Assembly: GCA_036898135.1 (NCBI GenBank)
Contig: CM072525.1
Span: forward strand, 25,919,059 to 25,983,058
DNA: 64,000 nt
Source: Oncomelania hupensis
Taxonomy: Eukaryota > Mollusca > Gastropoda > Littorinimorpha > Pomatiopsidae
Reading direction: 5' to 3'
How positions within the stretch are numbered: position 1 is the first letter of the stretch; each line of letters starts with the position of its first letter. A program made the position numbers and the translations under genes. Below, in pieces: positions 29,234 to 53,442 of the stretch. The notes beneath the pieces are model-generated. The model was not told the DNA's origin. It saw nothing but the letters and a program-made list of their open reading frames with translations, and did not search any database.

Positions 29234-29640
29234 CCTGCACTGAAGACTCCCAGCATAGCTATCAGCGCCTGTAAAGAGAAGCAGAAATTGGTTATTTATT
29301 TATTTATTTAATTTAACCTCTATTCACATCTGTGATATTAGACAACATATTAAATTAGAAGCAGATTAACTTAAAATTAAAATAAAGGAATTAACATGAA
29401 CAAAAATTAATATAACGACATTAATATATAAAAGAAATCTATTGTTATTGCGTATGTATAATATGAATGGATGATATAGCAAAATAACAATATATATGCT
29501 TATTTCAATCATCGCGGAAAATGTATGTGAAATTATATTAATTGAGAAATACTTACAGATTAATCTATGAATAATAAATAAGTAATAATAAATATAACTT
29601 ATTAACCTAATTCTTCGAGCATAAGCTGTTCTGATGGAAC
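27681..29640. other. Gene-poor stretch between lysozyme genes
   Basis: CA microsatellites occur at about 28,790-28,865 and 29,180-29,232. No convincing ORF, RNA gene or mobile element. Confidence 0.45.
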
Positions 29641-29644
29641 CTTA

Positions 29645-30010
29645 TTAAATCTTAAATTTGAACTCTACGGATCGTTTTAAATAATCAGTAAGCTTATATT
29701 TTATAAATTTAATTTCAATGATAAATGGTAAACGTTTGAATGATATATAAGCAGATATTGCAGTGGGCAAAACGTTGGACTTTGTGCGAGTGCTAACATT
29801 CCTCAGACGCATACCTGACGGCAAAAGTTCGAACAAATGTGACAAAGGGTGGAAAATCCTTCATGCTGATGACTTTGCTAAGGGTCCTTTTCTGGTACAG
29901 CTCAGAGAGGGGCGCTTACTTCCTGCCAAAAATGTTACTACTGACATTGGTGAGGCCAATCAAGGAATTTCTACTTTTTTACATTCAACGTCTGGCAACA
30001 CACAAAACAA
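29645..30010 (-). pseudogene. Heavily decayed CR1/L2-like LINE RT C-terminus
   Basis: Minus-strand translation includes SHLFELLPSGMRLRNVSTRT, which matches the LPSGRR block of the LINE fragments at 1096 and 39265. Upstream similarity is only patchy and frames are broken. Confidence 0.5.
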
Positions 30011-30325
30011 AAAGTAAGTATTGATTCTATGAAGCCGTGGAAGCATTGTTCCAGCACCTTCTGGAACACCAACAGAGAACGAAGCTGATACAACATACAT
30101 GTACAGTCTCTGTCTACATTTCCCCATTTGCCGTTTTGACAACGTCAGTGACGCCATTCCGTGGCGAATTCGAAAATCCAAGGACGTTCTGCCATATTAT
30201 TTAGGTACTTAAAAAAATTTAACACGTGGACTTACTTCTTTATATGATGGTTAAAAAATATTATAATTTTTGCGAAAAAAAGGACTTGCTTTCATTTGCC
30301 ATCCAACGGCAGATGATATACCTAG

Positions 30326-31402
30326 TGTTACTACTGAGACGCGCACTATTAATACGAATCATATGTTTAGGCGCAAGGCCTGCAGTTATAGCGTTTATTG
30401 TCCTTTGATCTATGCTGTTGCTGGTGGGCACATACACTTGTTTACTGATCGAAGATTCGAGATCTATTTCGTCACAGTTTACGTTTTCCAAGGCTGTAGA
30501 ACATTCTATGACGTAATATGGTGGGTAATTCCAGTGACGAGTTATAAGTTGATTGGTTGTTGATTGCGTCATTCTGGAACTTCGTGTATTTTTCTACATT
30601 GTTGATAAACTATAAACCCCCGTTGGGGTGCCGGGGGTTCCAGTATAAATAGTATCCCCACTTTCTGGAAATTTAGTGCTTTAAATTCCCACTGTCGCTG
30701 TCTTTCTCATTTGTTCTTTCTCATTCCTGCTCTGTTCTACAATCTGCTATACTATCTTCTTCTTCGCTAGACCAGTCACCTACCTTTTTTCTTGAAAACT
30801 CTTTCGGGACAAGACTCCTTATTTGTGTATGAGGTCTGTTGGATCAGCTTGGGAATATTGGACGCTTTCTGCCAGGTGGTCACTAGGGCTTCCTATGATG
30901 TTATTATTTAGCAATGTAGGCATTTTATATGTATGTGTTTTGTTGTAATTTATAATGATGTTTGTATTCTATTTTGTTTTTGTAAACGGGGGTTCGATAA
31001 ATTAGAGTACAGCCTTGGCGTCCCCTGCGTGGGATGTCGTTATTGTAAAGTGATTGGCTGGTGGAGAGCTTTCAATTTTACCACTAGGGTTGTTTCAGCA
31101 GATCTTCTATGCGGATCAGGGGTTGTCCGGTCCTGATTTGGCTCGGATGAGTCCGCTGGACCTAAAGCAATAATTATGTAATGTAATGTAATGTAATGAT
31201 AAACTATAAGTAGCGCGGTCTGAGCGTCTGGATTTGTTTTGTTGTTTTGTTTCGTTAAAGAGATTTCTTTTTAAATGAGGATGCTGTTTGCTGAATAAAG
31301 TTGGGAAACGTGATTACGACAACTTAATGCATGCGTGGATGACCAATTTGAGTTACAACACGACTCATGCATTGGGGCCACATCGACCATTGCCATGTAA
31401 CA
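30326..31402 (+). mobile_element. Solo LTR, copy 1 (interrupted)
   Basis: It begins TGTTAC and ends GTAACA and matches the LTRs at 48573 and 52643 (gagacgcgcac, gattggttgttg, tgctgaataaagttgg). The near-duplication cctag/cctat flanks it (30321-30325, 31403-31407). A family S retroposon (30616-31196) interrupts it; without that and its target duplication the LTR is about 483 bp. Confidence 0.82.
30616..31196 (+). mobile_element. Retroposon family S, reference copy with target duplication
   Basis: 581 bp from acccccgttggggtgccggg to a (TAATG)n tail, bounded by a 13-bp duplication tgataaactataa (30603-30615 and 31197-31209). The tail and the duplication show target-primed insertion. No tRNA head and no conserved ORF are evident, so it parasitises an unknown LINE. 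Confidence 0.9.
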
Positions 31403-31414
31403 CCTATATAGTAG

Positions 31415-31873
31415 CAGTGGTGTTCCTAGGATTAGAGGGCAATATGACAAAATGTCCTAAATCATAAAACTAATCGGACATCATGTCCTGACTACATAAA
31501 AGCAATAGGACATTCAGATTGTGAAGCGAACTGATTAATGGTGCTTCTTTAAGATCGTTGCAGAGGAAGTATGGTGTCGGTTATTTCCCTTTCAAAAGTG
31601 TCGAGAGTTGCGGCCCTTTTGTTGTTCGACGGAATGTACTAAAGAGTGATAATAGTCTAGCATTGTCCACTATTCAAACTCGTTTTAACGGCTTTGACTC
31701 TCCAGTTTGTACAGATGTTTCTTGCAGTGACCGCTCTAATCATAATACTATCGGACATTGACCGCTAATTTCGCAATAGAATCGGACATTTGACGGGACA
31801 CAGGTGTTTGCATTCGGTCATTTTCCAAACGAATCGGATTATGACCGATGTCCGAGGCCTCGGGACATCACTG
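31415..31873. mobile_element. MITE with hAT-like ends
   Basis: Inverted ends CAGTGGTGTTCCTAGG and CAGTGATGTCCCGAGG (13 of 16 match) are flanked by tagtag (31409-31414, 31874-31879). There is no transposase ORF. The phrase gtcctaaatcataaaac and repeated ggacat words fill the interior. Confidence 0.7.
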
Positions 31874-32049
31874 TAGTAGTGTGCAGATTTTCTGACATAG
31901 ATCTAACGATGTGTAGTTTTCATGCATCTGAACAAAACCAAGTTCAAACTTTTTTTTATTAACAAGATTCAATCCTCATTCAGGAAACGAAATATATACT
32001 TACAGATACATTGTTGGTGTGGCGTAGTAGAATATTTATTAATTTATTT

Positions 32050-32365
32050 ATTATTCTTATACAGCGCTTTTTGAGCTCAAGAGCTGCTCAAGGTGCTGGC
32101 CGATACAGGATCTAACTCAAGTTGCCTGAGGCGCCCGTTTGCAACCTTTGGGTGCATGGTCTAACGCCCAGACGACTGAGCACAATCCTGGGTGACGGGA
32201 TGAGAAGAAGGGACATAGGGCGTGCTGGTGTATTTGTGTAGCGGGCTCTTACCCGACTAGGACTTGAGCGTCAGGATCTTTAAAGTTTATGCGGTGGTAT
32301 GCGTGCGTGCACAGATTAGACCTCGGTTTATACTCTCATCCGAAGTAGTAGGGGCGCAGTGTCTC
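32050..32365 (+). repeat. Repeat family C copy (SINE-core-like)
   Basis: It contains gagctgctcaaggtgctggc, gatctaactcaag, gagcgtcaggatctttaaag and agacctcggtttatactctc, the conserved core also found at 25,895 and 35,815. Confidence 0.7.
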
Positions 32366-32369
32366 AGCG

Positions 32370-32680
32370 TAATTTTTTTTTATAATGGTTTGGGAATAGC
32401 AGTGTTTCATGTTAAGCAAAATCGGGAAGGGTTAGTACTTGGATGGGTGACGCTGCTTGGAGGGCTACCACCAAACGACACAAAAAGATTGAAACAAGCG
32501 CTCGACGCACCCCAGTCCAGCCAGCTGTGAATAGATACCTGGATCTTTTTAGGATCGGGGCAGGTAAAGAAGCCAGAGAGAGGAGATAGGCGCCGCCGTC
32601 ATTAAGCTGGCCTAGAGAAATAGGCCTCAGCCGCTTCCCTCCCGAAAGATTACGGGGGCATCTTTACCTTTTGCATTGCC
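32370..32680 (+). mobile_element. 5S-rRNA-related SINE, copy 1
   Basis: gttagtacttggatgggtga (about 32,430-32,450) is the conserved 5S rRNA internal promoter region, preceded by a 5S-like gttaagcaaaatcggga. A noncoding body rich in ggcaggtaaag and aagctggcctag follows. It is too diverged at its 5' side to be a 5S gene. Confidence 0.7.
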
Positions 32681-32841
32681 AAAGGACAAAGCGTGTGTAG
32701 GCCTGAGGCTCACACACAGTACGGCTCTTTTTAGTTCTATCCGAGCCCCCTTGGCACTGTTAAGGGACACACAAATAAATGAATTTGACGATGTCTACCT
32801 AAACTAGTATTATTGAAATATGTTATTTTTTCTAGTTTAAT

Positions 32842-33150
32842 ATTATTTTGTCCAATCGCGGCAACTCTCACTGTGAATTTTACAAGGATCTGTTGCGCTA
32901 AATGGATACCACACAGGGGCTCTTTAATATGGTAGGAATTCACAATGTCCAACTACATTCCAGAGGCATTGTCAGTGACTTATAGATAATGCTATCAATT
33001 TCTGGCACAGTAAACGACTCCTCTCTTCCGATAAGCGGTCCATGTTGGTGATGAAAATGTCTTACTTACGTAAGAGATTTTGGGGATAAGAATGAAAGTA
33101 ATTTTTATTTTCTGTGTGTGTGTATGTTTATGTGTGTGTGTTTGAGATGA
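32842..33150. repeat. Dispersed repeat A, uninterrupted copy
   Basis: It aligns with 661-864 plus 1603-1712. At 33,015 the sequence reads cctctcttccgataagcgg with no insertion, giving the empty site for the LINE at 865-1598. Confidence 0.85.
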
Positions 33151-33498
33151 AAATTTTCACTTATCCGACGGGCATAAATTAAACAATGTTAATAATTTCG
33201 TTTGTGAATAATTAGAAAGCATTCATGTGAGAAGTAGTATAAGAACGATGAAATAAAATATCAAGCTGTATGTATTTTTTTGGAAGTGTTGTTATGCAAT
33301 GGGTATGAATAATGATCAGAACCCGTTGAGTTACGGGAGCTCTATTGTATCCTTTTGTGTGAATAGAACGTAACATGCATACGAAGCAGTACGTATATAT
33401 TAAGCTTATTTTTACCTCAAAAAACGAGTTTTAAATAAGCTAAAAACGTTTTTGCTTTCTTTTCTAATCGAACGTTCGTTCTTTTTATCAATTCTGCC

Positions 33499-33579
33499 TA
33501 ATGTAATGAGTGTATAAATCTATCCTAATGTAATGAGTGTATAAATCTATCCTAATGTAATGAGTGTATAAATCTACTT
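33499..33579 (+). repeat. 27-bp direct repeat, three copies
   Basis: The unit begins cctaatgtaatgagtgtata and is repeated three times with almost no change. Confidence 0.9.
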
Positions 33580-33899
33580 ATCTAATCCCACACTTGTCGG
33601 GCAATTTGGGAAGACACGATTGATGCTGTCGCGAAGAGTAAAGCGAGTATATATTAAAAAAAAACACGTAAAAATAACTATTTATATATTCTGCAGTTAG
33701 TCTGCTTCAACGATCCGGCTACAGGTTGCATAAATTAGGACTTAACCGACAACAGCTGGCAATAAACAAATCAATGAAAACAAAATAAGAACAGAAAGAA
33801 GCAGGAGGAAGAAAAACTTTCATGAATATGGGATGCGATACAGCTGTTCTCCAGTGACACCAATAACGCACACACACTCACCCACACAGGGATTCAGAA

Positions 33900-33919
33900 C
33901 TCTCTCTCTCTCTCTCTTT

Positions 33920-33977
<58 letters not shown>
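33900..33977 (+). repeat. (TC)n microsatellite
   Basis: Slightly interrupted CT run. Confidence 0.95.
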
Positions 33978-34389
33978 TTTTGATTGATTTGATCTTTTTA
34001 AAACCAGTCTGTCAAATTCAGGTTCCACTTTATGGAATAACTTTCCAGAAGTTCTCCGCAGTGCAGTCACTAAATACACATCCTTTAGACACCATCTTTT
34101 ACAGCACGTTGAAATTAGTTAATGAGCTACTTTGCACGAGTTCTACGTTCATAACTTTCATTAGATTGTTTTACATAAGTTGTGTGTATGTTTGTGTGTG
34201 TGTGTGGAACGGAAGAGAGGAGTGGATGCGCACGTGCGCATATCTTGATTATATTGTTACATTCTGATATTATTGTTATGAAGTTATTTTGTTATACTAA
34301 TTGCTATTGTTACAAGCCCCAAGGGCAGGATGTAAAAAAGCACACCAAGTGCTTAATCTTTTACCCTTGTTAAATAAAATTGTTATCTT

Positions 34390-34447
<58 letters not shown>
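34390..34447 (+). repeat. (TC)n microsatellite
   Basis: CT run with one ttt interruption, downstream of lysozyme gene 2. Confidence 0.95.
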
Positions 34448-34571
34448 GCGATATTACACGATATTAACACCACATAAATACACACAAATACCAATCTCTC
34501 ACTCGCCCAATGTACAAAAAATACCACTCCCTTTCAACCACAAACGCATTTGAATCATCCATTTATACATT

Positions 34572-34577
34572 TTTATT
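34572..34577 (-). terminator. Candidate poly(A) signal of lysozyme gene 2
   Basis: tttatt on the plus strand reads AATAAA on the gene strand, about 275 bp after the stop codon. Common hexamer in AT-rich DNA, so tentative. Confidence 0.3.
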
Positions 34578-34849
34578 AAGCACATCATACACCATTTAAC
34601 ATTTTCTTTCTTTTTGTTTTTGCAGATAATATATTCGTTTGTTAGTTTCGAACAATTTCGCTTTGCTCTGCTTGTTTAAAACTACTAAAATGGAGTCGAA
34701 GAAGGAAGAATCAACCCCACCCCCCCACCCCCCACCCCTCCCTCAACCCAGAAGAAAAAAAAAGCCTAAACATATTCTATTCAGCACTTTCAAGTAATTT
34801 CGGTGTGCTGTTCTTTTGACTTCAAAACTTGTCGAATTCGCTCTGTCGC

Positions 34850-47898
<13,049 letters not shown>

Positions 47899-47954
47899 GT
47901 TTGTGGGCCAAAGCTGAATGGTTCTGGTACCACGGTGTAAAAAAACCTACATTG

Positions 47955-48009
47955 CAGCTTATCTCTTTGGACATTGACAGTGACCTGATTTTTTTTTAAA
48001 AATATAAGA
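47955..48009 (-). promoter_or_regulatory. Putative core promoter of lysozyme gene 2
   Basis: On the gene strand an AT-rich TATA-like TCTTATATTTTTAAA (about 47,996-48,008) precedes the leader block GAGATAAGCTG (47955-47965) shared with gene 1. The shared block at a similar distance from both ATGs is the main support. Confidence 0.35.
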
Positions 48010-48144
48010 CAATAGTGAGATGTTGGCCATTTATTTTCTTTTGTTCATCGTGTTTTATGCGTAATAGTAACCGTATTGGTTTCCTTTAACAAAGTGCGAC
48101 CTCTTATCAACAGCGTGAGGTTACATTTAAAAAGCTTTTAGACC

Positions 48145-48440
48145 CACCGACGTACCTCGGTGGTACCGCGTTCGCCTGGCACATCGATGACTCAGGTTCG
48201 AATCTTGCGGCGGGCAAGATAAAAGTTGTCCTTTTCACTGTCCATCTTAGCAGTATGATTGCTCTGATGGTTCAGTGTTAGTGGTTTAGGCCTCTTCTTC
48301 CTGGGATGGTTATTCCAGTTCTCCCTATGGACAATGGTGGGTGTAGACGTTATAGGCCTACTTCGGATGGGGCAGCGCCTTAATGAATCTGGTCTTGAGG
48401 GAAAGGTTCTTTACCAATGACATAAGGGCTACGGAACAAC
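48145..48440 (+). mobile_element. tRNA-related SINE
   Basis: gtacctcggtggtaccgcg (box A-like) and ggttcgaatctt (box B) are spaced as in a tRNA, followed by about 200 bp of noncoding body. No target duplication was found. Confidence 0.6.
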
Positions 48441-48572
48441 CTTAATTCTTAACTTTATTTAAACTAACAAACAAAAACTCCGACATCTGGATCACACGAC
48501 AGCGTAGAAAATAAAATATATCTTTTTTTTATAGACGGATTTCAAATAACTGAAGAAAAAAAAACATTGAAG

Positions 48573-49170
48573 TGTTACGTCCGCGCCCACCAATGGCGAC
48601 ATAGCAGACTGGGTGTGACCACTGAGACGCGCACGATAGTTCCCATCATTTTATTTTGCAAAGTATGCGATGTTAACGTGTATTTACCTTCGATTTGTTT
48701 CTGCGCTGTTGCTTTTGTATAATGTTGATAATTTTCGTCCATCGATATGGTTGTGTAGTATTGTTGAGAATTTTCTGGAATTTCCTTGTTTATTATCGAT
48801 CGAAGTGTCCAGATCTATCCAGCGATAGCTTGTAAACTGAGTGATGTTGTTGTATGACGTAAGACAGTGCATAGTTCCGGTGAGGGGGTTTATTTTGATT
48901 GGGTGTTATTGCGTCATGCTGGAGTGTTCTAAGCTTGACTGGACTGCAGAGAGGCTATATAAGTAATGCACTGTCTGCTTCAAAAAAGGGATTTTCGGAA
49001 AGCGGTTGTGTATGCAGTTGTTGGAGTTTGCTGAATAAAGTTGGTGAACTTTATACGACAACTCCTGCCTTCATGCTGAGTGAACAGGCTGCGTAGATAA
49101 ACGAATTCGGGTTAGACGTATCCAGATTCAAGCATCGGGGCTGAATCGACTAATGATAAATCATGTAACA
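48573..49170 (+). mobile_element. Solo LTR, copy 2
   Basis: 598 bp, TGTTAC...GTAACA, matching the LTR at 52643 over gacgcgcacga, tattttgcaaag, gaggctatataagt (TATA box) and gctgaataaagttgg (poly(A) signal). No matching 5-bp flank is visible. Confidence 0.85.
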
Positions 49171-49733
49171 CTGGGATAACCGTCCTAAAAGTCAACACTG
49201 AACCACCAGCCCAAACTTACTGTTAAGATTAGCAGTTAAAAAAGTGCCCCTTTTTTCTTGCTCTGCCACAGAAATTCTTGGCAGGCGAAATGATTCAATT
49301 TTCACTGGGAGTCCACTCGCACGTAACGTTGAACTTCTAGACAGGTACCTAAATTAGGACAGGCACAACTAAAGTGCACGAAACAATTAACCCATAAATA
49401 AAACATTATAAAAATTGGCAAAAGTACAATCGTGGCAACAACAACAACAAAAAAAAAAAGGGTTAAACTAAGCACGCTTTTATATTATGAGTAAAGTCAT
49501 AGGCCGGACAACTATACTGTCTAACTTGTTGTCTCCATTGCTACTTTACTATGGCCAGTAGTACATTCTTCTTTAAAGTCACTTACATTTGTGAAGCCAT
49601 CGAAAAAGCCTATATATGACTCCCGGAATAATAATTAAATATATTAATGTGCAAGTACGGAAACTTTTGAAAGTATTTAAGAACTGTCTTTCTTGCCTAG
49701 GACTGCTTTGCAAGTATCTGAACACAGTACTGT
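49171..49733. other. Unassigned sequence
   Basis: Flanked by the solo LTR and the RTE/LINE nest. ORFs are short and unrecognised. Confidence 0.4.
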
Positions 49734-50067
49734 ATCCTATCCTATCCTATTCTATCCTATCCCCTAACTTGGAGGTCGTAGGGGCACACCAGATGATCGT
49801 TTAACCAGCGTACTCCATCTTTCCCTATCCTCAGCAACCCTGATTGTTTCGCTCAGTGTCAAACCAGTCCATTCTCAAATGTTGTCCTCCCACCTCTTTT
49901 TTCGGTCTCCCTCTTCTTCTACCTCCTTGCACTGTGCCTTGCAGGATGGTCTTTGCAAGACCTGATGATGAATCGTTCTCTCTCAACTCCTTTCTCATCT
50001 CCAGACCCACAACCTGCTTGAGCCGTTTCAGTCAGCCTACAAAAAGAGCCACAGCACTGAGACCGCG

Positions 50068-51252
50068 TTGCTGCGTGTAGTAAACGATCTGCTCATGGCG
50101 GCTGACCGAGGCCGGGTGTCCATTTTGACGCTGCTGGATTTATCCGCAGCCTTCGACACTATAGACCATGACATTATTTGTCCACGACTCCAGTCGGTGT
50201 TTGGCTGCACTGGGACGGCTCTGGCTTGGTTCCGTTCATACCTTTCTGACCGCACTCAATCTGTTCTTGTCAATGGCACTCAGTCTTCGTCTTTTCCTCT
50301 GAGGTTTGGAGTTCCACAGGGTTCTGTTCTTGGTCCTATCCTCTTCACCATGTACACTCAACCTCTCAGCTCAATCATCAAAACTTTCGATCATCTGTAC
50401 CATTTCTTTGCTGATGACTCTCAAATTCACAACTCCGCTCCTCCAGCCGAAATCCCCAGCCTTGCTGGTGATTTGTCACGCTGCATCAGCTCTGTCGCAG
50501 ACTGGATGGCAGAAAACAAGCTGAAGATGAATGATGATAAAACTGAAGTCATCGCCATTGGTACCAACAGCAAGCTCCGCCAGCTCTCGACACACTCTCT
50601 GCAAGTCAATGATCACTCTAACCCTTTCTCAACTTCTGCTCGAAATCTGGGTGTACATCTAGATGAGAGTCTGTCCATGGAATCTCACATCAACAATCTC
50701 TGCAAATCTCTGAATTTCCATCTTCGTCGTATCAGCAAAATCCGCCAATATCTTTCTGTTGATTCTGCCAACAAGCTTGCCGTCTGCTTCATCCTTCCTC
50801 GGCTTGACTATTGCAACTCTCTCTTGGCTGGTCTTCCTAACAACAAACTTAAAAAACTTCAGCGCATTCAGAACCATGCAGCTCGGCTGGTGCTCCAACA
50901 ATCCCGACGCGCTAGCGCCACTTCCGCTCTGACTGCTCTTCACTGGCTGCCAGTGAAAGCCAGAGTTGACTACAAAGTTGCCTCTCTTTGCTATCAGTCT
51001 CTTCATGACCAACATTTTCCTGTCTACCTCTCTGAACTTCTCAACCCTTACAAGCCAACCCGCACTCTTCGCTCTCAAGACGCTTCTCTTCTGACAGTTC
51101 CTCGCTACTCTCTTGAAACATTTGGCAACAGAGCTTTTTCCGTCTATGCTCCTACCCTGTGGAACAAACTCCCATGCAGCCTTCGCCAATCTCCATCTCT
51201 TGACTATTTCAAAGCCCAAATGAAAACCTATCTCTTCCGCTTACACCTGTAG
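50068..51252 (+). CDS. LINE reverse transcriptase, 5'-truncated but open
   Basis: 394 codons from the first ATG; the frame is open upstream to the insertion edge near 49,975 (VLSQLLSHLQTHNLLEPFQS). RT motif A LLDLSAAFDTIDHDII, motif B GVPQGSVLGPILFTMYTQPL and motif C FFADDSQIH are intact, as is the L2-like C-terminus (LDYCNSLLAGLPNNKLKKLQ, ALHWLPVKARVDYK, MKTYLFRLHL). The endonuclease is absent, so the copy cannot act alone. Confidence 0.93.
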   Translation: MLRVVNDLLMAADRGRVSILTLLDLSAAFDTIDHDIICPRLQSVFGCTGTALAWFRSYLSDRTQSVLVNGTQSSSFPLRFGVPQGSVLGPILFTMYTQPLSSIIKTFDHLYHFFADDSQIHNSAPPAEIPSLAGDLSRCISSVADWMAENKLKMNDDKTEVIAIGTNSKLRQLSTHSLQVNDHSNPFSTSARNLGVHLDESLSMESHINNLCKSLNFHLRRISKIRQYLSVDSANKLAVCFILPRLDYCNSLLAGLPNNKLKKLQRIQNHAARLVLQQSRRASATSALTALHWLPVKARVDYKVASLCYQSLHDQHFPVYLSELLNPYKPTRTLRSQDASLLTVPRYSLETFGNRAFSVYAPTLWNKLPCSLRQSPSLDYFKAQMKTYLFRLHL

Positions 51253-51484
51253 AACATCCTCCCTTGCGGACACCCTGTCGCGCTGACATCTGAAATGTGT
51301 GTGTGTGTGTGTGTGAATGTGTGTGTGAATGTGTGTGTGAATGTGTGTGTGTGTGAATGTTTGAGTGAATGCGTGTGTATGTGGATGCATGTGCGTGCGT
51401 GTACTTGTCTTAAAATTGTTTTGCTTTTTAAATTACATTTGATCCCTCTTAACTTGTTTTCACTGTAAATGAAATTAGAACTGC

Positions 51485-51581
<97 letters not shown>
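51485..51581 (+). repeat. (ATT)n microsatellite in the LINE 3' UTR
   Basis: About 32 ATT units followed by six TTG units. Confidence 0.97.
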
Positions 51582-52049
51582 GTTGTTGTTGTTGTTGTTG
51601 TTGGTGTTGTTACTATTATTATGTGAATCACAAATATGTTTTCTTTTTAAACCAGATTAATGCCATTACACAAGCTTTTATTCTCTTCATCTGGCGTGTC
51701 ATATGTTGTAACGATGTTTAGTTATACAACGATTAATCTACTTTTAAAACTGCTGTATTTCACCACCATTTACACTTTACATCTTAGATGAGGCATTGTT
51801 GATCTGCCTCTTTTGGTATTAACTCTCTTAAATTTTTTCTTTGAAATTACTCATTTATTTTATAAGTTGATTGATTGATTGACTGATTTTATACTTTTAT
51901 TTGTTGGTTTGTTACCTTCACTAGGTTTACATGTTGTCTTGTTTTTAAATGCAAAATAGATTTTATTATGCGTGTGTATCTGTGTGTGGCTGCGTGTGAT
52001 CAAGCGCTTTGTGAAGCATTTTATGTTTGAATTGCGCTATACAAAATAA

Positions 52050-52111
<62 letters not shown>

Positions 52112-52152
52112 GATCTGGTGACGTGGCCATCCCATCGGAGTTTCCGTTTTTC

Positions 52153-52195
52153 AGTCCGCTGGACCTAAAGCAATAACCTTGTATTGTATTGTATT
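52153..52195 (+). mobile_element. Retroposon family S, 3' tail only
   Basis: cagtccgctggacctaaagc followed by three TTGTA units interrupts RTE sequence; about 13 bp of RTE are missing at the site. Confidence 0.75.
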
Positions 52196-52642
52196 GAGCA
52201 GGTTATCGTGTTGTCCAATGGCTTGTGTGGTGGTCTGTCGGACTTCGTCGTTGCTGATGTGCTGGGTATAGGAAATGCCCAGAAGTTTTCTGTAGCACCT
52301 CATCTCTATGCTTTGTATTCTTTGTTGTAGATCTGCTGTGAGGGTCCATGTTTCCATGTTATTGTAAGCGAATGTGAAACCATCAGGGAAAAAAAGGACT
52401 TAAAGAATACTAAAACAAATTAATATTATAAAGTGTAATGTGCGAAGTACGGAAATAACAAATTAATATTATAAAGTGTAATGTGCGAAGTACGGAAATG
52501 TATGAACATATGAAAGGAAGAACATTTTTCAATTGTCTTTCCCGCCTAGGACTGCATGCTTTGCTAGTATCTGAACGCAGTAAGCGAACCTTCTATTTTT
52601 CATGGAGATTATAAAGAGTTGTGTACTTAATCTGTTACTATC

Positions 52643-53257
52643 TGTTACGTTGAAACGCGCATGATGGTGCGTGTGAAATGCGCACGATATTATGTGTGAA
52701 GCGCGCGCGATTTATTTTGCAAAGCATGCAATAATAGAGTGTATTTACCTTTGATTTGAGTTTGCATTGTTGTTAGAAGAAGCTTTCTGTAACGTTGATA
52801 ATTTTCGTTAGTCGATATTATTGGAGAATTCTCTAGATCTGCTTGTTTACTATCGATCGAAGTTTCGGGATATTTGAGAACATTCTTGGACAGAAAGAAT
52901 GTTGTATGACGTAAGTCAGTGATGACGAAGTTTTATTTGATTGGTTGTAGTGCGTCATTCTGCCCTGTTCTAAATTGTTCGGGAGTATGAAGAGACTATA
53001 TAAGTGCCGCACTGTTTCAAAAAAAGGTTGTTGTTGATAGTGAGTTGGAAAGTAAAAAGTTGAGAGTGAAAAGGCAATTGTATGCAGTTGTTGATGTGTG
53101 CTGAATAAAAGTGGAAAACTTCATACGAAGACTTTGCCTTGTTGCTGAGTGAGCAGGCTGCGTGGATAAAGGAATCAGAGTTACACCTATCAGGATTTCA
53201 AGCATCGGGGCTGAATCAAATACTGATAGAAAACACCAACATCGATCGAGTGTAACA
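52643..53257 (+). mobile_element. Solo LTR, copy 3, with exact 5-bp target duplication
   Basis: 615 bp, TGTTAC...GTAACA, flanked by ctatc on both sides (52638-52642, 53258-53262). It contains a TATA box (gactatataagtgccgcac) and a poly(A) signal (gctgaataaaagtgg). No internal region remains. Confidence 0.93.
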
Positions 53258-53415
53258 CTATCCTGCAGATGCATTATTTCTCAAAGCTTTCGTTTTACAG
53301 GTTATATGGTTATTGTAAACCAAGATGCATGACAACCTATTCAAAAGTATTTTCAGACACTCGCACATACCCCAAAAAAATATTCATTTTATAAAGCGTT
53401 AATTTTCTGGATGTT

Positions 53416-53442
53416 TTTTTTTTTTTTTTTTTTTTTTTTTTG
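53416..53442 (+). repeat. Poly(T) run
   Basis: About 27 T residues. Confidence 0.95.

Larger units (their letters stand above)
49970..52109 (+). mobile_element. 5'-truncated L2-like LINE nested in an RTE
   Basis: It carries the RT region to the end of ORF2 (stop at 51,250-51,252), a TG-rich 3' UTR and an ATT-type tail (52,050-52,109). A possible 5-bp duplication atgat is at 49965-49969 and 52110-52114. The open frame indicates a fairly young insertion. Confidence 0.92.
49734..52355 (-). mobile_element. RTE LINE 3' end carrying nested insertions
   Basis: RTE 3' sequence (tail TATCC at 49,734-49,762) reads to cctgatgat at 49,969, is broken by an L2-like LINE (49970-52109), resumes at 52,110 with atgatctggtgacgtggcc, is broken again by a 43-bp family S tail (52,153-52,195), and ends about 52,355. 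The RTE part is a dead fragment. Confidence 0.9.

Noticed and set aside
29225..29275. Candidate signal-peptide exon (tttacag then GCGCTGATAGCTATGCTGGG, minus strand) of a third lysozyme
   Set aside because: The translation ALIAMLGVFSAG is merely hydrophobic, there is no good donor and no catalytic exons between 26.7 and 34.8 kb remain unassigned.
30933..31136. A conserved protein in retroposon family S
   Set aside because: Frames are not kept between copies at 15.8, 24.5 and 30.6 kb.
32395..32462. A 5S rRNA gene
   Set aside because: Only the internal promoter region is recognisable; the rest diverges and the body is SINE-like.
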